A stretch of DNA of 64,000 bases, from assembly GCF_014395785.1 (NCBI RefSeq), contig NZ_CP060713.1, positions 338,501-402,500 on the forward strand, given 5' to 3'. The position numbers were made by a program, and so were the translations under genes. The notes under the pieces are model-generated. The model was given only the letters and a program-made list of their open reading frames with translations. It was not told the DNA's origin and searched no databases. This document shows positions 7,712 to 18,679 of this stretch, piece by piece; position 1 is the first letter of the stretch, and every line of letters starts with the position of its first letter. Origin of the DNA: Nocardioides mesophilus (GTDB lineage Bacteria > Actinomycetota > Actinomycetes > Propionibacteriales > Nocardioidaceae).

Positions 7712-9219
7712 GTGATCTCCTACACCCTCCGCAAGGGCTCGCCCGAGAAGACCCGCACCGACGTGGTCGTGATCGGGGTGATGTCGACCAAGAAGGGCCT
7801 GCAGGCCGCTCCCGGAGGGGAGCCGGTCGCGGAGGCCTACGGCCGCAAGTTCACGCCGCTGCTGGCCGCGCTGGGCTTCAAGGGCAAGGCCGGCGAGGTC
7901 GCCAAGATCCCCACCGGCGGGGTGCTGAAGTCCCCGCTGCTGATCCTGGTCGGGCTCGGCGACGAGGACCGGCTCACCGCGGACGCCGTACGACGGGCCG
8001 CCGGGGCGGCCGCCCGCGCCGTCACCAACTGCGCCAGCGCCACGCTGGCCCTCCCCGCCCACGAGCCGGCCTTCGTCCGCGCCGTCGTGGAGGGCTTCGA
8101 GCTCGGCGGCTACGCCTTCACCGACTACAAGAGCGGCAACGGCGACGACCGGCCCGGCGAGGTCGTGGTGCTCAGCCCGGTGGCCCGCAACAAGGACGCG
8201 GTGACCGCCCTGGTCGAGGCGCAGACGGTGGCCGCGGCCGTCGCCCGCACCCGCGACTGGGTGAACACTCCCCCGGCGACCTGGCGCCGCCGGCCTTCGC
8301 CGAGGCGGTCCTGGCCGCGGTCAAGGCCCACAAGGGCGGCAAGATCACCGTGGAGGTGCTCGACGAGGTCCAGCTCGAGGCCCAGGGGTTCGGCGGCATC
8401 ATCGGCGTCGGGCGCGCCTCGGCGAACCCGCCGCGGCTGGTGAAGCTGACCTACAAGCCGCGCGGCGCGACCCGGCACCTGGGGCTGGTCGGCAAGGGCA
8501 TCACCTTCGACTCCGGGGGCCTGAGCATCAAGCCGGGCACCTCGATGCAGACCATGAAGACCGACATGGCCGGTGCGGCCGCGGTCGTCAACGCGACGCT
8601 GGCCATCGCCGAGCTCGCGCTGCCGGTGGCGGTCACCACGATCGTCCCGATGGCGGAGAACATGGTCTCCGGCGACGCGACCCGGCCCGGCGACGTGCTC
8701 ACGATGTACGGCGGCAAGACCGTCGAGGTCCTCAACACCGACGCCGAGGGCCGGCTGGTCCTCGCCGACGCGCTGGTGCTGGCGGCCGAGTCGAAGCCCG
8801 ACGTGCTGGTCGACGTCGCGACGCTGACCGGGGCCTGCGAGATGGCGCTCGGGGACCGGGTCACCGGTGTCCTCGGCAACGACGACGCCTTCGTCGAGCG
8901 GGTCCGTGCCGCCGGCGGTCGGGTCGGTGAGACGCTCTGGCAGCTGCCGATCACCGAGGAGATGCCGGTCAAGGTGCGCACCTACAGCAAGATCGCGGAC
9001 CTGATGCAGCACAACATCGACCTGTTCGGCGGCGCGCTCTACGCCGCGGCGTTCCTCCAGGAGTTCATCGAGGACGGCACCCCCTGGGCGCACCTCGACA
9101 TCGCCGGCCCGAGCTTCAACAAGCGCTCGCCCTACGGCCACGTCACCGGCGGCGCCACCGGTGTGGCCGTGGCGACGCTGGTGGAGCTGGCCACGGAGAT
9201 GGCGGCCGAGAAGTCCTAG
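7712..9219 (+). pseudogene. pepA: leucyl aminopeptidase (M17), split by a one-base frameshift
   Basis: PepA is a cytosolic hexameric two-metal aminopeptidase. The N-terminal half is read from the GTG at 7712 and the catalytic half in another frame, which stays open from 8350 to 9219. The latter holds the metal and active-site segments GKGITFDSGG, TDMAGAAAVV and the M17 signature NTDAEGRL. At the five-C run 8270-8274 the reading shifts: with one more C the frame continues as VNTPPGDLAPPAFAEAVL, the expected family sequence. No other defect is seen, so this may be a sequencing error in an intact gene of about 502 residues rather than a true pseudogene. Confidence 0.85.
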
Positions 9220-9237
9220 CCCCGGAAGGGGTCCGCG

Positions 9238-9594
9238 TCAGGTCTGACCGGACTCCTTCTGGCGGCGGTTGAACTCCCGCATCCGGGCCGGGTAGCCGAC
9301 CACGGCGGCGTCGTACGAGGGGACGCCGAGCTTGTTGGCGAACTTGTGCGCCCACTCCACCGACGGCACCCGCCGACGGGTCCACTCGCCGTCGTGGGCG
9401 ACCAGCAGCAGCGTGACGTCGGAGACCGCGGTGCGCGGCTCCACGAAGCCCTCCACGCCGCGGCGGGTGGTGGCGAACTCGGTCAGGTGACGCTGGTCGG
9501 CGCTGTCGGAGGCACGCACGGTCGTCGGACCGGCCCCTCGGGGTCGGCGCATCTTCGTCGGACCGCCACGGCGGAACCGGTCCATCAGGCCCAT
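9238..9594 (-). CDS. conserved actinobacterial protein beside lpd, function unknown
   Basis: The 118-residue basic protein begins MGLMDRFRRGG and has a short acidic middle with AVSDVTLLLVAHDGEWTRRR and a C-terminal helix pair, HKFANKLGVPSYDAAVVGYP. It has no signal peptide, cysteines or known catalytic motif. It is transcribed away from lpd, an arrangement I believe is common in actinobacteria. The start at 9594 is chosen because the longer frame to 9789 would run across the lpd start region. No function assigned. Confidence 0.65.
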   Translation of the reverse strand: MGLMDRFRRGGPTKMRRPRGAGPTTVRASDSADQRHLTEFATTRRGVEGFVEPRTAVSDVTLLLVAHDGEWTRRRVPSVEWAHKFANKLGVPSYDAAVVGYPARMREFNRRQKESGQT

Positions 9595-9745
9595 GTCACC
9601 AGTGTGACTCACCGGTACACACCACGCGGTGGTTCCCGCGCGACACCCGGTGTCGTCGCGTGTCGGTTTGGTGCAAGGATGACGGGGAATGCGAGAGCGG
9701 GGAGATTCCCTGTGTTCGGGCAGTGGAGCGGAGACACGACGCGAC

Positions 9746-11155
9746 ATGGCGGAGGGCAGCACCGCAGGACCCCACGGGGCCGGCGACACCTATGACGTAG
9801 TGATCCTGGGCGCCGGCAGTGGCGGCTACGCCTGTGCGCTGCGGGCCTCCGAGCTCGGGCTGCGCGTCGCCCTGGTCGAGAAGAGCAAGCTCGGCGGCAC
9901 CTGCCTGCACGTCGGCTGCATCCCCACCAAGGCGCTGCTGCACGCGGCCGAGGTGGCCGACTCCACCCGTGAGTCCGAGCAGTTCGGCGTCAACGCCACG
10001 CTCGAGGGCATCGACATGGCCGGGGTCAACAAGTACAAGGACGGTGTCGTCACCCGTCTGTTCAAGGGACTCACCGGCCTGGTCAAGGGCCGCGGCATCA
10101 CCGTCGTGGAGGGCGAGGGCCGGCTGGTCGCCCGCGACACCGTCGAGGTCGACGGCCGGCGGTACGTCGGCCGGGCCGTCGTGCTGGCCAGCGGCTCCTA
10201 CGCCAGGTCGCTGCCCGGCCTCGAGGTGGACGGCCACCGCGTGCTGACCTCCGAGCACGCGCTCACCCTGGACCACGTCCCGGCGTCCGTGATCGTGCTG
10301 GGCGGCGGCGTCATCGGCTGCGAGTTCGCCAGCGTGTGGCGCTCGTTCGGCGCCGACGTCACGATCGTCGAGGCGCTCCCCCGGCTGGTCGCCGGGGAGG
10401 ACGAGGCGTCGTCGAAGGCCCTCGAGCGCGCGTTCCGCAAGCGCGGCATCACCGCCCGCACCGGCACCCCGTTCGAGTCCGTCGAGCACACCGAGACCGG
10501 CGTGCGGGTCACCGTCGCCGGCGGCGACACCATCGACGCCGAGCTGCTGCTGGTCGCGGTCGGCCGCGGGCCCAGCACCGCGGGCCTCGGCTACGACGAG
10601 CAGGGCATCACGATGGACCGTGGGTTCGTCCTCACCGACGAGCGGCTGCGCACCAACGTCGAGGGCGTCTACGCCGTCGGCGACATCGTCCCGGGCCTGC
10701 AGCTGGCGCACCGCGGTTTCCAGCAGGGCCTCTTCGTCGCCGAGGAGCTCGCCGGCCTGGAGCCGGCGCCGATCGACGAGACCGGCATCCCCCGGGTCAC
10801 CTACAGCGACCCGGAGGTCGCCTCGGTCGGCCTCGACGAGAAGTCGGCCCGCGAGAGGTACGGCGACGACGCGGTGGAGACACTCACCTACGACCTCGGC
10901 GGCAACGGCAAGAGCCAGATCCTGCGCACCCAGGGCTTCGTCAAGCTGGTCCGCCGCAAGGACGGGCCGGTGGTGGGCGTCCACATGGTCGGCGCGCGCG
11001 TCGGTGAGCTGATCGGCGAGGCGCAGCTGATCTACAACTGGGAGGCGCATCCCGAGGACGTCGCGCCCCTGGTCCACGCCCACCCGACCCAGAACGAAGC
11101 ACTCGGCGAGGCCCACCTCGCGCTCGCCGGCAAGCCCCTGCACGTCCACTCATAG
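9746..11155 (+). CDS. lpd: dihydrolipoyl dehydrogenase (E3)
   Basis: E3 reoxidises dihydrolipoyl groups of the 2-oxoacid dehydrogenase and glycine cleavage complexes with FAD and NAD. This 469-residue protein has the N-terminal FAD motif GAGSGGYA, the redox disulfide in [13 protein letters not shown], a second nucleotide-binding motif [11 protein letters not shown], the flavin-contacting VYAVGDI, and the C-terminal [13 protein letters not shown] carrying the catalytic His/Glu pair. The ATG at 9746 is preferred over the upstream 9689 start, which adds a Cys/Arg-rich stretch unlike the family. sucB follows after 52 bp. Confidence 0.95.
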   Translation: MAEGSTAGPHGAGDTYDVVILGAGSGGYACALRASELGLRVALVEKSKLGGTCLHVGCIPTKALLHAAEVADSTRESEQFGVNATLEGIDMAGVNKYKDGVVTRLFKGLTGLVKGRGITVVEGEGRLVARDTVEVDGRRYVGRAVVLASGSYARSLPGLEVDGHRVLTSEHALTLDHVPASVIVLGGGVIGCEFASVWRSFGADVTIVEALPRLVAGEDEASSKALERAFRKRGITARTGTPFESVEHTETGVRVTVAGGDTIDAELLLVAVGRGPSTAGLGYDEQGITMDRGFVLTDERLRTNVEGVYAVGDIVPGLQLAHRGFQQGLFVAEELAGLEPAPIDETGIPRVTYSDPEVASVGLDEKSARERYGDDAVETLTYDLGGNGKSQILRTQGFVKLVRRKDGPVVGVHMVGARVGELIGEAQLIYNWEAHPEDVAPLVHAHPTQNEALGEAHLALAGKPLHVHS

Positions 11156-11207
11156 ACTCACCCCCGACTCCCCCAGCGAAGCACCCCCTCAAGGAGCGAA
11201 GAACTCA

Positions 11208-13217
11208 ATGGCGACTTCAGTCACCCTTCCGGCACTCGGCGAGTCCGTCACCGAAGGCACCGTCACCCGCTGGCTGAAGCAGCCCGGCGACCAGGTGGCG
11301 GTCGACGAGCCCTTGCTGGAGGTCTCGACCGACAAGGTCGACACCGAGATCCCCTCCCCGATCGCCGGCACCCTGCTCGAGATCAAGGTGCAGGAGGACG
11401 AGACCGTCGAGGTCGGGGCCGAGCTCTGCACGGTCGGCGACGAGGGCGAGTCCGCCGGCTCCTCCGACGGCGGCGGGCAGGAGTCCGCCCCCTCCGAGGA
11501 GCAGCAGGAGGAGCAGTCCGCCGCCGAGGCCCCGGCCGCAGCCGCCTCCTCCGACGGTGAGGACGAGGGCGACCGCAAGACCGAGACCGAGACCAACCCG
11601 CCGGCAGCGCACACCGACGGCGCGCCGCCAGCCCAGGAGACCCAGACCGGCTCCGCCGACACCGCGCCGGAGGCCGCGGCCTCCGAGGCCGGCACCTCCG
11701 GTGGCTCCGGCTCCGGCACGTCCGTGACGCTGCCCGCCCTGGGCGAGTCGGTCACCGAGGGCACCGTGACCCGCTGGCTGAAGCAGGTCGGAGACGACGT
11801 CGCCGTCGACGAGCCGCTGCTCGAGGTCTCCACCGACAAGGTCGACACCGAGATCCCCTCCCCCGTGGCCGGCAAGCTGCTGGAGATCAAGGTCCAGGAG
11901 GACGAGACCGTCGAGGTCGGCGCCGAGCTGGCCGTGGTCGGCTCCGGCGAGGCGGCTCCCTCCGGCGGCGGCGAGGCCGCCCCGGCCCCGGAGGCCGCGG
12001 CTCCCAGCGAGCCCGAGGCCGAGCCCGAGCCGACGGAGGACGAGGCGTCCAGCGACGGCGCCGCGACCGCCAGCAGCCAGGGCGAGGCGATCCCCGCCGC
12101 CGCCCAGGTGCAGCCCGACGCCGGTGCCGAGTCCAGCGGCGAGAGCGCGCCGGCCGCGCAGGCCGAGTCGACCCCGGCGCCGGCCGCTGCTCCCACTCCC
12201 ACCCCCGCGCAGTCCCCCACCCCGGCTCCGGCGAGCGCCGGTCCCGGCGTGACCGGGCAGGCCCGCGCCGGTGACGGCGGCGGGGACGGCGGCGCCTACG
12301 TGACGCCGCTGGTGCGCAAGATGGCCGCCGAGCACAACGTCGACCTCGCCTCGCTGACCGGCACCGGGGTCGGTGGCCGGATCCGCAAGCAGGACGTGCT
12401 CGACGCGGCCAAGGCGGCCCAGGAGAAGGCGGCGGCCCCGGCTGCTCCCGCTCCCGCCGCCGCACCGGCCGCGGCGTCGGGCGCCGCTCCGGTCACCCCG
12501 AGCCCGCTGCGCGGCCGGACCGAGCCGATGAGCCGGCTCCGCAAGGTCATCGCCAAGCGGATGGTCGAGTCGCTGCAGACCAGCGCCCAGCTCACCACCG
12601 TGGTCGAGGTCGACGTCACCCCGATCGCGCGGCTGCGCAACGCCGCCAAGGAAGACTTCGCGGCGCGTGAGGGCGTGAAGCTGTCGTTCATGCCGTTCTT
12701 CGCCAAGGCGGCGATCGACGCGCTCAAGGAGCACCCGTCGCTGAACGCCACGCTCGACACCGAGAAGGGCGAGGTCACCTTCTTCGACCACGAGAACGTC
12801 GCGATCGCCGTCGACACCGAGAAGGGCCTGCTGACCCCGGTCATCAAGGACGCCGGCGACCTCTCGATCGCGGGCCTCGCCCGCAAGATCGCCGACATCG
12901 CCGAGCGGACCCGGTCGAACAAGATCGGTCCCGACGAGCTCGCCGGCGGCACGTTCACGATCACCAACACCGGCAGCCGCGGTGCGCTCTTCGACACCCC
13001 GATCATCAACCAGCCGCAGGTGGCCATCCTCGGCACCGGCGCGGTGGTGAAGCGTCCGGTGGTGATCGACGACGCCAACCTCGGCGAGACGATCGCGGTC
13101 CGCAACATGGTCTACCTGGCGCTGACCTACGACCACCGCCTCGTCGACGGTGCCGACGCCGCCCGGTTCCTCAGCGACGTCAAGGCCCGGCTCGAGGCCG
13201 GCCAGTTCGAGGTCTGA
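11208..13217 (+). CDS. sucB: 2-oxoglutarate dehydrogenase E2 component (two lipoyl domains)
   Basis: This E2 acyltransferase carries two lipoyl domains (about residues 4-78 and 173-247), each with the lipoylation motif [12 protein letters not shown] (first lysine at residue 43). Long Ala/Pro/Glu linkers separate them from an E3-binding domain ([17 protein letters not shown]) and the C-terminal catalytic domain, which ends with the active-site [15 protein letters not shown]. In actinobacteria this type serves both 2-oxoglutarate and pyruvate dehydrogenase complexes. AAGGAG lies before the ATG. It follows lpd in the same direction and ends at a strong hairpin. The lipoyl groups would be supplied by lipB and lipA nearby. 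Confidence 0.95.
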   Translation: MATSVTLPALGESVTEGTVTRWLKQPGDQVAVDEPLLEVSTDKVDTEIPSPIAGTLLEIKVQEDETVEVGAELCTVGDEGESAGSSDGGGQESAPSEEQQEEQSAAEAPAAAASSDGEDEGDRKTETETNPPAAHTDGAPPAQETQTGSADTAPEAAASEAGTSGGSGSGTSVTLPALGESVTEGTVTRWLKQVGDDVAVDEPLLEVSTDKVDTEIPSPVAGKLLEIKVQEDETVEVGAELAVVGSGEAAPSGGGEAAPAPEAAAPSEPEAEPEPTEDEASSDGAATASSQGEAIPAAAQVQPDAGAESSGESAPAAQAESTPAPAAAPTPTPAQSPTPAPASAGPGVTGQARAGDGGGDGGAYVTPLVRKMAAEHNVDLASLTGTGVGGRIRKQDVLDAAKAAQEKAAAPAAPAPAAAPAAASGAAPVTPSPLRGRTEPMSRLRKVIAKRMVESLQTSAQLTTVVEVDVTPIARLRNAAKEDFAAREGVKLSFMPFFAKAAIDALKEHPSLNATLDTEKGEVTFFDHENVAIAVDTEKGLLTPVIKDAGDLSIAGLARKIADIAERTRSNKIGPDELAGGTFTITNTGSRGALFDTPIINQPQVAILGTGAVVKRPVVIDDANLGETIAVRNMVYLALTYDHRLVDGADAARFLSDVKARLEAGQFEV

Positions 13218-13230
13218 CCCCTGCTGCACC

Positions 13231-13266
13231 GACGAGGCCCGCTGCCGACCGGCAGCGGGCCTCGTC
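13231..13266 (+). terminator. perfect 16-bp stem-loop after sucB
   Basis: GACGAGGCCCGCTGCC (13231-13246), loop GACC, then its exact reverse complement (13251-13266), starting 14 nt after the sucB stop. No T run follows, as is usual for high-GC actinobacterial terminators. Confidence 0.85.
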
Positions 13267-13299
13267 GCGTCCAGGGGGTGCCGGCTTGCCGGACATCCG

Positions 13300-13305
13300 T
13301 AGGCT
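13300..13305 (+). promoter_or_regulatory. -10 box TAGGCT, leaderless start
   Basis: TAGGCT is followed by exactly 7 nt and the ATG at 13313. Confidence 0.55.
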
Positions 13306-13312
13306 CAGCGAC

Positions 13313-14206
13313 ATGAAGCTCGTGCTCGCCGGTGCGTCCGGCTACCTCGGAACCGCCTGGCGCGACCACCTCGCCCAGCAGGGACACGAGGTGACCCGGC
13401 TGGTCCGCGGCGAGCCGATGTCGGCCGACGAGTCGAAGTGGGACCCCTACGCCGGTCACGTCGACCCCGCGGTGATCGAGCAGGCCGACGCGGTCGCGGC
13501 GCTCTCCGGGGCATCCCTGGTGCGGCTGCCGTTCAGCGAGAGCTACAAGAAGGTCTTCACCGACAGCCGGGTGCTGACCACGCGGACCCTGGCGAAGGCG
13601 ATCGCCCGGTCGGAGCGCAAGCCGGCCTTCCTGGCCCAGAACGGGATCGCCGGCTACGGCGACCGGGGCGACCTGGTCCTCACCGAGGACTCCCCCACCG
13701 ACGCGCCGAGCTTCATGGGTCAGGTGACCCGGGCCTGGCAGGACGCCACCGGCGCCGCCGAGAGCGCCGGCGCCCGCGTCGTGGTGATGCGCACCGGAGT
13801 CGTGCTCGGCCCCGGTGGCGGAGCGTTCAAGCCGCTGTCGTTGATGTTCCGCTTCGGGCTCGGCGGCCCCGTCGGCAGCGGGGAGCAGTACTTCTCGACG
13901 ATCTCGCTGCACGACTGGGTGCGGGCGGCCACCTTCCTCGCCGAGCACGAGGAGTGCCGCGGCGCCTACAACCTCAGCGGTCCGGTGCCGGCGACCAACG
14001 CGGAGTTCGGCCGCTCCCTCGGGCACCTGCTGCACCGGCCGAGCAAGCTCCGCGCTCCGGCCTGGCCGATCCGCAAGGCGCTCGGCGACGTCTCCAGCGA
14101 GCTGCTCGGCTCCGCGCGGGTGGTCCCGCTGCGTCTCGAGGAGGCCGGCTTCGTCTTCGAGCACCGCACCCAGGAGCAGATCATCACGGCGGCGCTGGGC
14201 CGCTGA
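13313..14206 (+). CDS. TIGR01777 family NAD-dependent epimerase-like protein
   Basis: This 297-residue extended short-chain dehydrogenase-like protein opens with the nucleotide-binding motif MKLVLAGASGYLGTAWR. Further family marks are SRVLTTRTLAKAI, a QNGIAGYGDRGD loop, RTGVVLGPGGGAFKPL and the C-terminal DUF1731-like region RAPAWPIRKALGD. Members are related to cell-division inhibitor SulA of cyanobacteria and E. coli YfcH; their substrates are unknown. The start is fixed by a -10 box 7 nt upstream. Its end overlaps the convergent lipoprotein gene by 23 bp. Confidence 0.88.
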   Translation: MKLVLAGASGYLGTAWRDHLAQQGHEVTRLVRGEPMSADESKWDPYAGHVDPAVIEQADAVAALSGASLVRLPFSESYKKVFTDSRVLTTRTLAKAIARSERKPAFLAQNGIAGYGDRGDLVLTEDSPTDAPSFMGQVTRAWQDATGAAESAGARVVVMRTGVVLGPGGGAFKPLSLMFRFGLGGPVGSGEQYFSTISLHDWVRAATFLAEHEECRGAYNLSGPVPATNAEFGRSLGHLLHRPSKLRAPAWPIRKALGDVSSELLGSARVVPLRLEEAGFVFEHRTQEQIITAALGR

Positions 14207-14711
14207 CCCGCTGCGCGCGCCACCGCCCGCCCTGCCGCACCAGCTGCACCGTCCGGGTCGACGCGTCGTCGCGCGGCAGCAGCACGCGCCCCGTAGCGCC
14301 GACGGCGACGGCGTGACTGAGCCGGTCGGTCACCCGGAGCCGCCAGAGCCCGGGCCGGTGCCGCAGCACCTCGACCGCGAGCAGCTGGGTGGTCATCTCC
14401 TGCACCCGCAGCCCCCGCCTCGCGTAGTCACGCAGGAGGCGTACGTCGTCGGCCCCGGCGCCGTCGGCGTACAACCGGCGCAGCAGCGGCACCGAGCCCC
14501 GGGAGTAGGCCACCGCCCGCGCCGCGTCCCAGCGCCGGAGCACCCGGGCCGCGGCCACCACGCGCCCCTCGGCCGCCGGAGCGGCGCGCACCGCCCGGGC
14601 CCCGGCGCCCGGCGCGGAGCTGCGCACGGAGGCGGGCGGGGAGCCGGAGCCGCACCCGGCGAGCACCAGCACGAGCAGGGACAGGGCGCAGAGGCCGGGC
14701 AGCGGGCGCAT
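14184..14711 (-). CDS. putative lipoprotein, function unknown
   Basis: The 175-residue product has a lipoprotein signal: a short basic start, a Leu/Val core and the lipobox LAGC near residue 19. An Ala/Arg-rich helix follows, with [18 protein letters not shown], and a beta-rich C-terminal half with [20 protein letters not shown] and [15 protein letters not shown], resembling small secreted domains that fold like NTF2. It overlaps the convergent epimerase-like gene by 23 bp. No ligand or enzyme motif was found. Confidence 0.7.
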   Translation of the reverse strand: MRPLPGLCALSLLVLVLAGCGSGSPPASVRSSAPGAGARAVRAAPAAEGRVVAAARVLRRWDAARAVAYSRGSVPLLRRLYADGAGADDVRLLRDYARRGLRVQEMTTQLLAVEVLRHRPGLWRLRVTDRLSHAVAVGATGRVLLPRDDASTRTVQLVRQGGRWRAQRVSGPAPP

Positions 14712-14849
14712 CGCCCCACTGTGGCGCAGGAGCGGCGACCGCCGCTGCGCTCATCCACAGGCCCGGCCGGTCAGGACTCCTCGACGCGGTCGCACCGCGG
14801 AGCGTGGCGAAGATCGCCACGTCGCTGCCGGCCCGGTCCGGCCCCGGCG

Positions 14850-14855
14850 TAGTCT
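14850..14855 (+). promoter_or_regulatory. -10 box TAGTCT, leaderless start of lipB
   Basis: TAGTCT is followed by exactly 7 nt and the GTG at 14863. Confidence 0.55.
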
Positions 14856-14862
14856 CGGGCCC

Positions 14863-15612
14863 GTGAGCGAGCTCGAGTTCCGGACCGTCGGCTTCGGTGA
14901 GGACGCGGTGGAGTACGTCGCCGCCTGGGAGCTGCAGCGGCAGGTGCACGCGGAGGTCGTCGCGGGCGGCCCCGGCACCGTGCTGCTGCTCGAGCACCCG
15001 CCCGTCTACACCGCCGGCAAGCGCACCGACCCGCACGAGCGGCCCGAGGTCCCCGGCGCTCCGGTCGTCGACGTGGACCGCGGCGGCAAGATCACCTTCC
15101 ACGGGCCGGGTCAGCTGGTCGGCTATCCGATCGTCAAGCTCCCCGACCAGGTCTTCGTCGTCGACTACGTGCGCCGGCTCGAGGAGGCGCTGATCGGCGC
15201 GTGCGCCGAGCTCGGCGTGGCCACCGCGCGGGTGCCCGGCCGCAGCGGCGCCTGGGTCGCCGAGGACGACCGCGGTCCGGAGCGCAAGATCGCCGCGATC
15301 GGGATCCGGGTCAGCCGGGGCGTCACGATGCACGGGTTCGCGCTCAACTGCGACGTCGACCTCGGCTGGTACGACACCTTCGTGCCCTGCGGCATCGCCG
15401 ACGCCGGCGTCACCTCGCTGAGCCGGGAGCTGGGACGCGACGTCACCGTGCCGGAGACCGCCCCGGTGATGGAGCGGCACCTGCGCCGGCTGCTCGCCTG
15501 GCAGCCCTACGAGCGGACCCCGGACTACCCCGCCAAGCCGGAGCCGGGTCGCACCCCGCCCGGCACCCCGCACGACACGCTGCGCGTGCCGGTGCTGAAT
15601 CCGCGCGCCTGA
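14863..15612 (+). CDS. lipB: octanoyltransferase
   Basis: LipB moves octanoate from acyl carrier protein to lipoyl domains, the first step of lipoate assembly. The 249-residue protein shows [34 protein letters not shown], the catalytic lysine in [18 protein letters not shown] and the catalytic cysteine in [13 protein letters not shown]. It starts at a GTG 7 nt after a -10 box. lipA, which inserts the sulfurs, is 2 kb downstream beyond two ABC transporter genes, and the lipoylated SucB is encoded just upstream. Confidence 0.95.
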   Translation: MSELEFRTVGFGEDAVEYVAAWELQRQVHAEVVAGGPGTVLLLEHPPVYTAGKRTDPHERPEVPGAPVVDVDRGGKITFHGPGQLVGYPIVKLPDQVFVVDYVRRLEEALIGACAELGVATARVPGRSGAWVAEDDRGPERKIAAIGIRVSRGVTMHGFALNCDVDLGWYDTFVPCGIADAGVTSLSRELGRDVTVPETAPVMERHLRRLLAWQPYERTPDYPAKPEPGRTPPGTPHDTLRVPVLNPRA

Positions 15613-15656
15613 GCGCGTTCTCCGCCATGCTTCTGCCCTGACACCAAGGGGGACGC

Positions 15657-16616
15657 ATGTCGGAGCTGGTCATCGAGACGTCCGGGCTGCGCAAGCAGTT
15701 CCGGACCCGGCGGGGCCGGCACGTGGTCGCCGTGCGCGACCTCGACCTGGCCGTGCCGGCCGGCGGCGTGCACGGGTTCCTGGGCCCCAACGGGTCCGGG
15801 AAGACCACCACGATCCGGATGCTCCTCGGCCTGGCCCGCGCCAGCGGCGGCGAGATGCGCCTGTTCGGGCAGCCGGTCCCCCGGGCGCTGCCGCAGGTGA
15901 TCGGCCGGATCGGCGCCGTCGTCGAGCAGCCCAAGTTCGTGCCGACCTTCACCGGCCGCCGCAACCTCGAGCTGCTGGCGCGCTCGATCGGCGTCTCGCA
16001 GCGCAGCGTCGAGGCCGCGATCGCCCAGGTCGGCCTCGACGGCCGCGAGCGGGAGCGGTTCAAGGGCTACTCCCTCGGCATGAAGCAGCGGCTCGCGATC
16101 GCCGCGACGCTGCTGAAGTCGCCGGACCTGCTGATCCTCGACGAGCCCACCAACGGCCTGGACCCGGCCGGGATCCGCGACATCCGCGACATGATCCGCG
16201 GGCTCGGCGAGAGCGGCGTCACGGTGCTGCTCAGCTCGCACATCCTCGCCGAGGTGCAGCAGGTCTGCGAGTCGGTGTCGATCATCGGCGAGGGCCGGCT
16301 GCTGGCGTCGGGGCGCGTCGACGCGCTGATCGGCGCGAGCACCGCGGCCGCCGTACGCGTCGGCCTTCCGGACCCGGCCCGCGGGGCGCGGCACCTGGAG
16401 GCCGCCGGCTACGCCGTACGCCGCGACGGCGCCCACCTGCTCGTCGAGGGTGTCGACGAGCCGGCCGACCTCACCCGGCTGCTCGCCTCGCACGACCTCT
16501 TCGTCTCCGAGCTGACCCCGCTGCGGCCCGACCTCGAGCAGGTCTTCCTCCAGCTCACCAAGGACACCACCCTCCGGGCCCGGCCCGAGGAGCTCGTGGC
16601 GGGAGGAGCGGCATGA
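15657..16616 (+). CDS. ABC-2 type transporter ATP-binding protein
   Basis: This 319-residue ATPase has Walker A GPNGSGKTTT, the signature YSLGMKQRLAI, Walker B LLILDEPTNGLDP and the H-loop in LLSSHIL. The C-terminal 90 residues form the extension typical of exporter ATPases of the multidrug/antibiotic-resistance type. AAGGGGGA precedes the ATG. Its stop overlaps the permease ATG by four bases, so the two make one transporter. The position between lipB and lipA is noted, but the cargo is unknown. Confidence 0.9.
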   Translation: MSELVIETSGLRKQFRTRRGRHVVAVRDLDLAVPAGGVHGFLGPNGSGKTTTIRMLLGLARASGGEMRLFGQPVPRALPQVIGRIGAVVEQPKFVPTFTGRRNLELLARSIGVSQRSVEAAIAQVGLDGRERERFKGYSLGMKQRLAIAATLLKSPDLLILDEPTNGLDPAGIRDIRDMIRGLGESGVTVLLSSHILAEVQQVCESVSIIGEGRLLASGRVDALIGASTAAAVRVGLPDPARGARHLEAAGYAVRRDGAHLLVEGVDEPADLTRLLASHDLFVSELTPLRPDLEQVFLQLTKDTTLRARPEELVAGGAA

Positions 16617-17581
16617 GGCTCCTCGGCGTCGAGCTCACCCGCTTCCGGTCCCGGCGCGCCATCGTGCTGGTCCTGCTGGCGGCCACGGTGATCATGGGGG
16701 TGATGGTCGGCACCGCGGTCTGGGAGACCCGTCCGGTCAGCGCCCAGGACCGCGCCCGCGCGGTCGCGCAGGCCCAGCAGGAGGCCGCCAGCCCCGGCTT
16801 CCAGCGCGAGCTCAAGCGGTGCGAGCGGCGACCCGAGGAGTACATCGGCTCCGAGGACCCGGCCGCCTGCGCCGAGATGATGCCGCGGGCCGACTGGTAC
16901 CTCTCCCGGTCGACGTTGTCGCTGGCCAGCCAGCTCGAGGACCGCGGCCTCGGGCTGCTGATGATCCTGACCGCCCTGGCCGTCGTGATCGGCGCGACGT
17001 TCGCCGGCGCGGACTGGGCGACCGGGTCGATCAGCAACCAGCTGCTCTTCGAGCCACGTCGCTGGCGGGTCTGGGCGGCCAAGGCGGCGGCGGTCACCCT
17101 CGGGGTGATGGTCGCCTGTGCGGTGATCGTCTCGGTGTTCTGGCTGGTGCTCTACCTGGTGGTGGAGTCGCGCGGGCTCAGCACCGGTGCGACCGTGCAG
17201 GAGCAGGTCCGGTGGCTGTCGGCGCGCGGCGTGCTGCTGGCCGGCGTCGGCGCGCTCGGCGGCTACGCGCTGACCATGCTGCTGCGCAGCACCGTGGCGA
17301 CCCTGGCGGTGCTCTTCGCCTACGCCATCGGCGGCGAGGCGCTCACTGCCGCGCTGCCCATCGACCGGGTCAGCCAGTGGGGCCTGGGCAACAACGTGTT
17401 CGCCTGGCTGCGCGACGGCACCGAGATCTACGACGAGTCGATCGTCTGCCCGCCGAACGGCAACATGTGCAACCAGACCTACGTCCTGGACCTGGCCCAG
17501 GGCGCGACCTACCTCGGGGTGCTGCTGCTCGTCACGCTGGCGCTCTCCCTGGTGCTGTTCCGCCGCCGCGACGTGGCGTGA
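16613..17581 (+). CDS. ABC-2 type transporter permease
   Basis: The 322-residue membrane protein has an N-terminal membrane segment (about residues 15-38), a large extracytoplasmic loop of about 80 residues rich in Gln and Glu with Cys residues at CERRPEE and AACAEM, then about five further segments. One short loop contains [18 protein letters not shown], typical of ABC-2 permeases. It starts inside the end of the ATPase gene (ATGA overlap). Confidence 0.85.
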   Translation: MRLLGVELTRFRSRRAIVLVLLAATVIMGVMVGTAVWETRPVSAQDRARAVAQAQQEAASPGFQRELKRCERRPEEYIGSEDPAACAEMMPRADWYLSRSTLSLASQLEDRGLGLLMILTALAVVIGATFAGADWATGSISNQLLFEPRRWRVWAAKAAAVTLGVMVACAVIVSVFWLVLYLVVESRGLSTGATVQEQVRWLSARGVLLAGVGALGGYALTMLLRSTVATLAVLFAYAIGGEALTAALPIDRVSQWGLGNNVFAWLRDGTEIYDESIVCPPNGNMCNQTYVLDLAQGATYLGVLLLVTLALSLVLFRRRDVA

Positions 17582-17629
17582 GCCTCGGGGGCTCCGCCGA
17601 CACCTGGGGAGGCGCTGCGGGCCGCGGCG

Positions 17630-17635
17630 TACAGT
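17630..17635 (+). promoter_or_regulatory. -10 box TACAGT, leaderless start of lipA
   Basis: TACAGT is followed by exactly 7 nt and the GTG at 17643. Confidence 0.55.
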
Positions 17636-17642
17636 TGGGCCC

Positions 17643-18608
17643 GTGACTCAAGCACCCACCCAGCCCTCCGCAGGAGCCGGTGACATCCAGCCGGAAGGTC
17701 GCAAGCTGCTCCGTCTCGAGGTCCGCAACGCGCAGACGCCGATCGAGCGGAAGCCGGAGTGGATCAAGACCCGGGCCAAGATGGGCCCGCAGTACAAGCA
17801 GCTCCAGGACCTGGTGAAGTCCGAGGGTCTGCACACGGTCTGCCAGGAAGCCGGCTGCCCCAACATCTTCGAGTGCTGGGAGGACCGGGAGGCGACGTTC
17901 CTCATCGGTGGCGACCAGTGCACCCGCCGCTGCGACTTCTGCCAGATCGACACCGGCCGGCCCGAGCCGCTGGACCGCGACGAGCCGCGCCGGGTCGCCG
18001 AGAGCGTGCAGCAGATGAACCTGCGCTACGCCACCATCACCGGCGTCGCCCGTGACGACCTGCCCGACGGCGGCGCCTGGTTGTACGCCGAGACCGTCCG
18101 GGCCATCCACGAGCTGAACCCGGACACCGGGGTCGAGAACCTGATCCCCGACTTCAACGGCAAGCCCGACCTGCTCCGCGAGGTGTTCGAGTCCCGTCCC
18201 GAGGTGCTGGCGCACAACGTCGAGACGGTGCCGCGGATCTTCAAGCGGATCCGGCCGGCGTTCCGCTACGACCGCTCCCTCGACGTGATCACCCAGGCCC
18301 GCGACTTCGGCCTGGTCACCAAGTCGAACCTGATCCTCGGCATGGGCGAGACCCGTGAGGAGATCTCGCAGGCGCTGCGCGACCTGCACGGCGCCGGCTG
18401 CGAGCTGATCACGATCACCCAGTACCTCCGCCCCTCGCTGCGCCACCACCCGGTGGAGCGCTGGGTGAAGCCCGAGGAGTTCGTCGAGCTGAAGGACGAG
18501 GCAGACGAGATCGGCTTCTCCGGCGTCATGTCCGGGCCGCTGGTGCGCTCCTCCTACCGCGCCGGTCGGCTCTACCAGCAGGCGATGGCTGCCCGCGCGG
18601 CGGTCTGA
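17643..18608 (+). CDS. lipA: lipoyl synthase (radical SAM)
   Basis: LipA inserts two sulfur atoms into the octanoyl group of lipoyl domains. The 321-residue protein has both iron-sulfur motifs: the auxiliary cluster cysteines in [12 protein letters not shown] and the radical SAM triad in CTRRCDFC. The C-terminal RSSYRAG contains the serine that ligates the auxiliary cluster. The GTG start is fixed by a -10 box 7 nt upstream. With lipB it supplies lipoate to SucB and to the glycine cleavage H protein. Confidence 0.97.
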   Translation: MTQAPTQPSAGAGDIQPEGRKLLRLEVRNAQTPIERKPEWIKTRAKMGPQYKQLQDLVKSEGLHTVCQEAGCPNIFECWEDREATFLIGGDQCTRRCDFCQIDTGRPEPLDRDEPRRVAESVQQMNLRYATITGVARDDLPDGGAWLYAETVRAIHELNPDTGVENLIPDFNGKPDLLREVFESRPEVLAHNVETVPRIFKRIRPAFRYDRSLDVITQARDFGLVTKSNLILGMGETREEISQALRDLHGAGCELITITQYLRPSLRHHPVERWVKPEEFVELKDEADEIGFSGVMSGPLVRSSYRAGRLYQQAMAARAAV

Positions 18609-18679
18609 CGCAGGACGCCCCCGGGGTCTGAGACAATGACCCGTCCGTCCCAGCAGTGAAGAAGACAGAGGCAGCCCTG

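Noticed and set aside
11217-13229. 670-codon open frame antisense to sucB
   Set aside because: It is a Gly/Leu/Arg-rich shadow of a GC-rich gene, with no start signal or known domain; sucB in the other strand is unmistakable.
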